This document shows, piece after piece, positions 5,688-6,473 of a stretch of 6,473 nt of DNA. Made by a program: the position numbers and the translations under genes. Origin of the DNA: Verrucomicrobiota bacterium (lineage in GTDB: Bacteria > Verrucomicrobiota > Verrucomicrobiia > Chthoniobacterales > UBA10450). A model generated the notes under the pieces. It saw nothing but the letters and a program-made list of their open reading frames with translations. It was not told where the DNA came from and did no database searches. Each line of letters opens with the position of its first letter. Position 1 is the stretch's first letter. Location: contig QHPN01000138.1 of NCBI GenBank assembly GCA_003219115.1, positions 6,785-13,257 on the forward strand, written 5' to 3'.

Positions 5688-5714
5688 TGCCTCACGCGCG
5701 GGTGAGAGCATTTT
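5688..5714 (+). terminator. Candidate intrinsic terminator for mutS
   Basis: TGCCTCAC (5688-5695) pairs with GTGAG-A-GCA (5702-5710), an 8-bp stem with one bulged A and a 6-nt GC-rich loop, followed by TTTT (5711-5714). It lies 53 bases past the mutS stop and overlaps the 3' end of the convergent gene. The T tract is short, so this is only a moderate candidate. Confidence 0.35.
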
Positions 5715-6072
5715 CGCTGATGAACAGATTGCGTGAACGGAAGGCGGGGGGACTTTCCAGAAGCAAGACGGCGCGAAGTGCCCCCAGTGGAGAAGCAAAC
5801 CAGGGCCGACTTAGTTTGCGCGTCTCGGCTGCGGTCCACGCCGGGACAGGAAACTCGTAGCTGCGTGCCAATTCTTCGGCAGTAGCTGCGAGGTAAGCGT
5901 CTCGGACGCGACCAGCCTCGTCGAATTTTGGCTGCAGTAACTCCGGCGCGTCGGCGAAGGCTTCGAGATTTGGCGCAGCGTAAAATTCGTCCAGGAAGTT
6001 TGCCAGGGACGCGTCGAATGACTCACCGCTGAGAGTGAGTTGCGCCACGTTAGCCAGCGTTTTCGGTCTCAT
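5692..6072 (-). CDS. Small conserved-looking protein, partner of the nucleotidyltransferase
   Basis: A 126-aa acidic protein of unknown function. The N-terminal part (residues 8-60) is helical and rich in Ala, Leu, Asp and Glu. The C-terminal part has a block that I recall from hypothetical proteins encoded beside DUF6036-type nucleotidyltransferases: RPWFASPLGALRAVLLLESP (88-107), then FRSRNLFISENALTRA to the end. I see no signal peptide, membrane segment, helix-turn-helix or catalytic motif. Its ATG (6072-6070) overlaps the upstream gene's TGA (6071-6069) as ATGA, so translation is probably coupled and the start is well supported. No Shine-Dalgarno is evident. Being the small, acidic second gene of a nucleotidyltransferase operon, it could be an antitoxin or regulatory subunit; that is inference from context only. 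Its stop lies 57 bp from the convergent mutS stop. Confidence 0.65.
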   Translation of the reverse strand: MRPKTLANVAQLTLSGESFDASLANFLDEFYAAPNLEAFADAPELLQPKFDEAGRVRDAYLAATAEELARSYEFPVPAWTAAETRKLSRPWFASPLGALRAVLLLESPPAFRSRNLFISENALTRA

Positions 6073-6473
6073 ATTTTTCGTTCATCAAACAACCCCTCGA
6101 CAAGATACTGTGTCTTCACTGGAATGCGATTTGCCGGATAGTATTGAGCGACCAAATCCAGGACTTCTTTAGCTGAGTCGAGTTTGAGATGGCGGATAAG
6201 AAAGGTGATATCTGCCACATCACTGGGTTCTTCGGTTGTACCGCCGACGCGTGCGGCCATGCATTTCATGGCAAGCAGATATTCGGGCACCGGCATGGTA
6301 AGTCGTAAGTGCGGGAATTGCGGAAGATTTCCGGCGGTAGTTTCGTGCCGCGCGGAGACGAAGCCTTTAACGCTGTCGTTGAGCCAGTTGGCGGGTAAAT
6401 TCTGATTGTCGGCGATGCGGCGCGCCAATTCCCGGATGGTTTGTGCCGGTTGAAAAATTGCATCGACGTCCTT
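6069..6473 (-). CDS. Nucleotidyltransferase-like protein (DUF6036-like), N-terminus cut by window edge
   Basis: 134 codons are visible before the stop; the frame is open at the right edge, so the gene's 5' end lies outside. A TTG at 6428 could be read as a start, but the residues upstream of it continue the family pattern. KDVDAIFQP (visible residues 1-9) matches the DxD metal-binding strand of nucleotidyltransferase-fold proteins. It is followed by a helix and LPANWLNDSVKGFV, which fits the family. Further on are MPVPEYLLAMKCMAARV and a second acidic helix segment, DVADITFLIRHL, then YYPANRIPVKTQYLVEGLF near the end; this arrangement is what I recall for DUF6036 proteins. The glycine-rich motif expected just before DxD is off the window. 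Such folds transfer nucleotides to proteins, RNA or small molecules, but the target here is unknown. It overlaps the downstream small gene by 4 nt. Confidence 0.72.
   Translation of the reverse strand, partial: KDVDAIFQPAQTIRELARRIADNQNLPANWLNDSVKGFVSARHETTAGNLPQFPHLRLTMPVPEYLLAMKCMAARVGGTTEEPSDVADITFLIRHLKLDSAKEVLDLVAQYYPANRIPVKTQYLVEGLFDERKI

Noticed and set aside
6069..6428. Taking TTG at 6428 as the start of the nucleotidyltransferase gene
   Set aside because: Residues upstream of it (KDVDAIFQP...) match the DxD region of nucleotidyltransferases, so the true start must be outside the window.

Overview
The window looks like a chromosomal segment of a moderately GC-rich, environmental Gram-negative-type bacterium. 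The likeliest source is Verrucomicrobiota, possibly a soil Chthoniobacterales-like lineage. This is inference: several intergenic palindromes (511-620, 2821-2920, 4216-4282) and a heptamer array (2713-2745) resemble dispersed repeats I remember from such genomes. No search was run and no rRNA is present to confirm it.

Layout from left to right: (1) the 3' end of an M20-family metallopeptidase (1-383, +). (2) A 290-bp gene-free gap holding a small palindromic element (511-620). (3) A tightly coupled two-gene unit on the + strand: a cytosolic zincin-type putative zinc metallopeptidase (674-1684) followed after one base by a D-Ala-D-Ala-ligase-like ATP-grasp ligase with a GTG start (1686-2705). 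(4) A 340-bp gene-free gap with a heptamer array, a pair of inverted covarying hairpin repeats and another short hairpin. (5) A full-length mutS (3046-5634, +) with every hallmark motif, plus an in-frame palindromic repeat pair embedded in its lever domain. (6) Convergent to mutS on the - strand, a two-gene unit with a 4-nt ATGA overlap: a nucleotidyltransferase-like protein (DUF6036-like, cut by the right edge) followed by a 126-aa partner of unknown function.

How the genes work together: the metallopeptidase and ATP-grasp ligase probably act as one functional module, one cleaving and one making amide bonds, on a substrate not visible here. The nucleotidyltransferase and small partner look like a two-component accessory module; a toxin-antitoxin role is possible but unproven. 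MutS is housekeeping mismatch repair. The most distinctive signal is the small structured repeats. At least three unrelated palindromic families occur in 6.5 kb. Two of them show compensatory base changes between copies, and one has been absorbed into the MutS reading frame.
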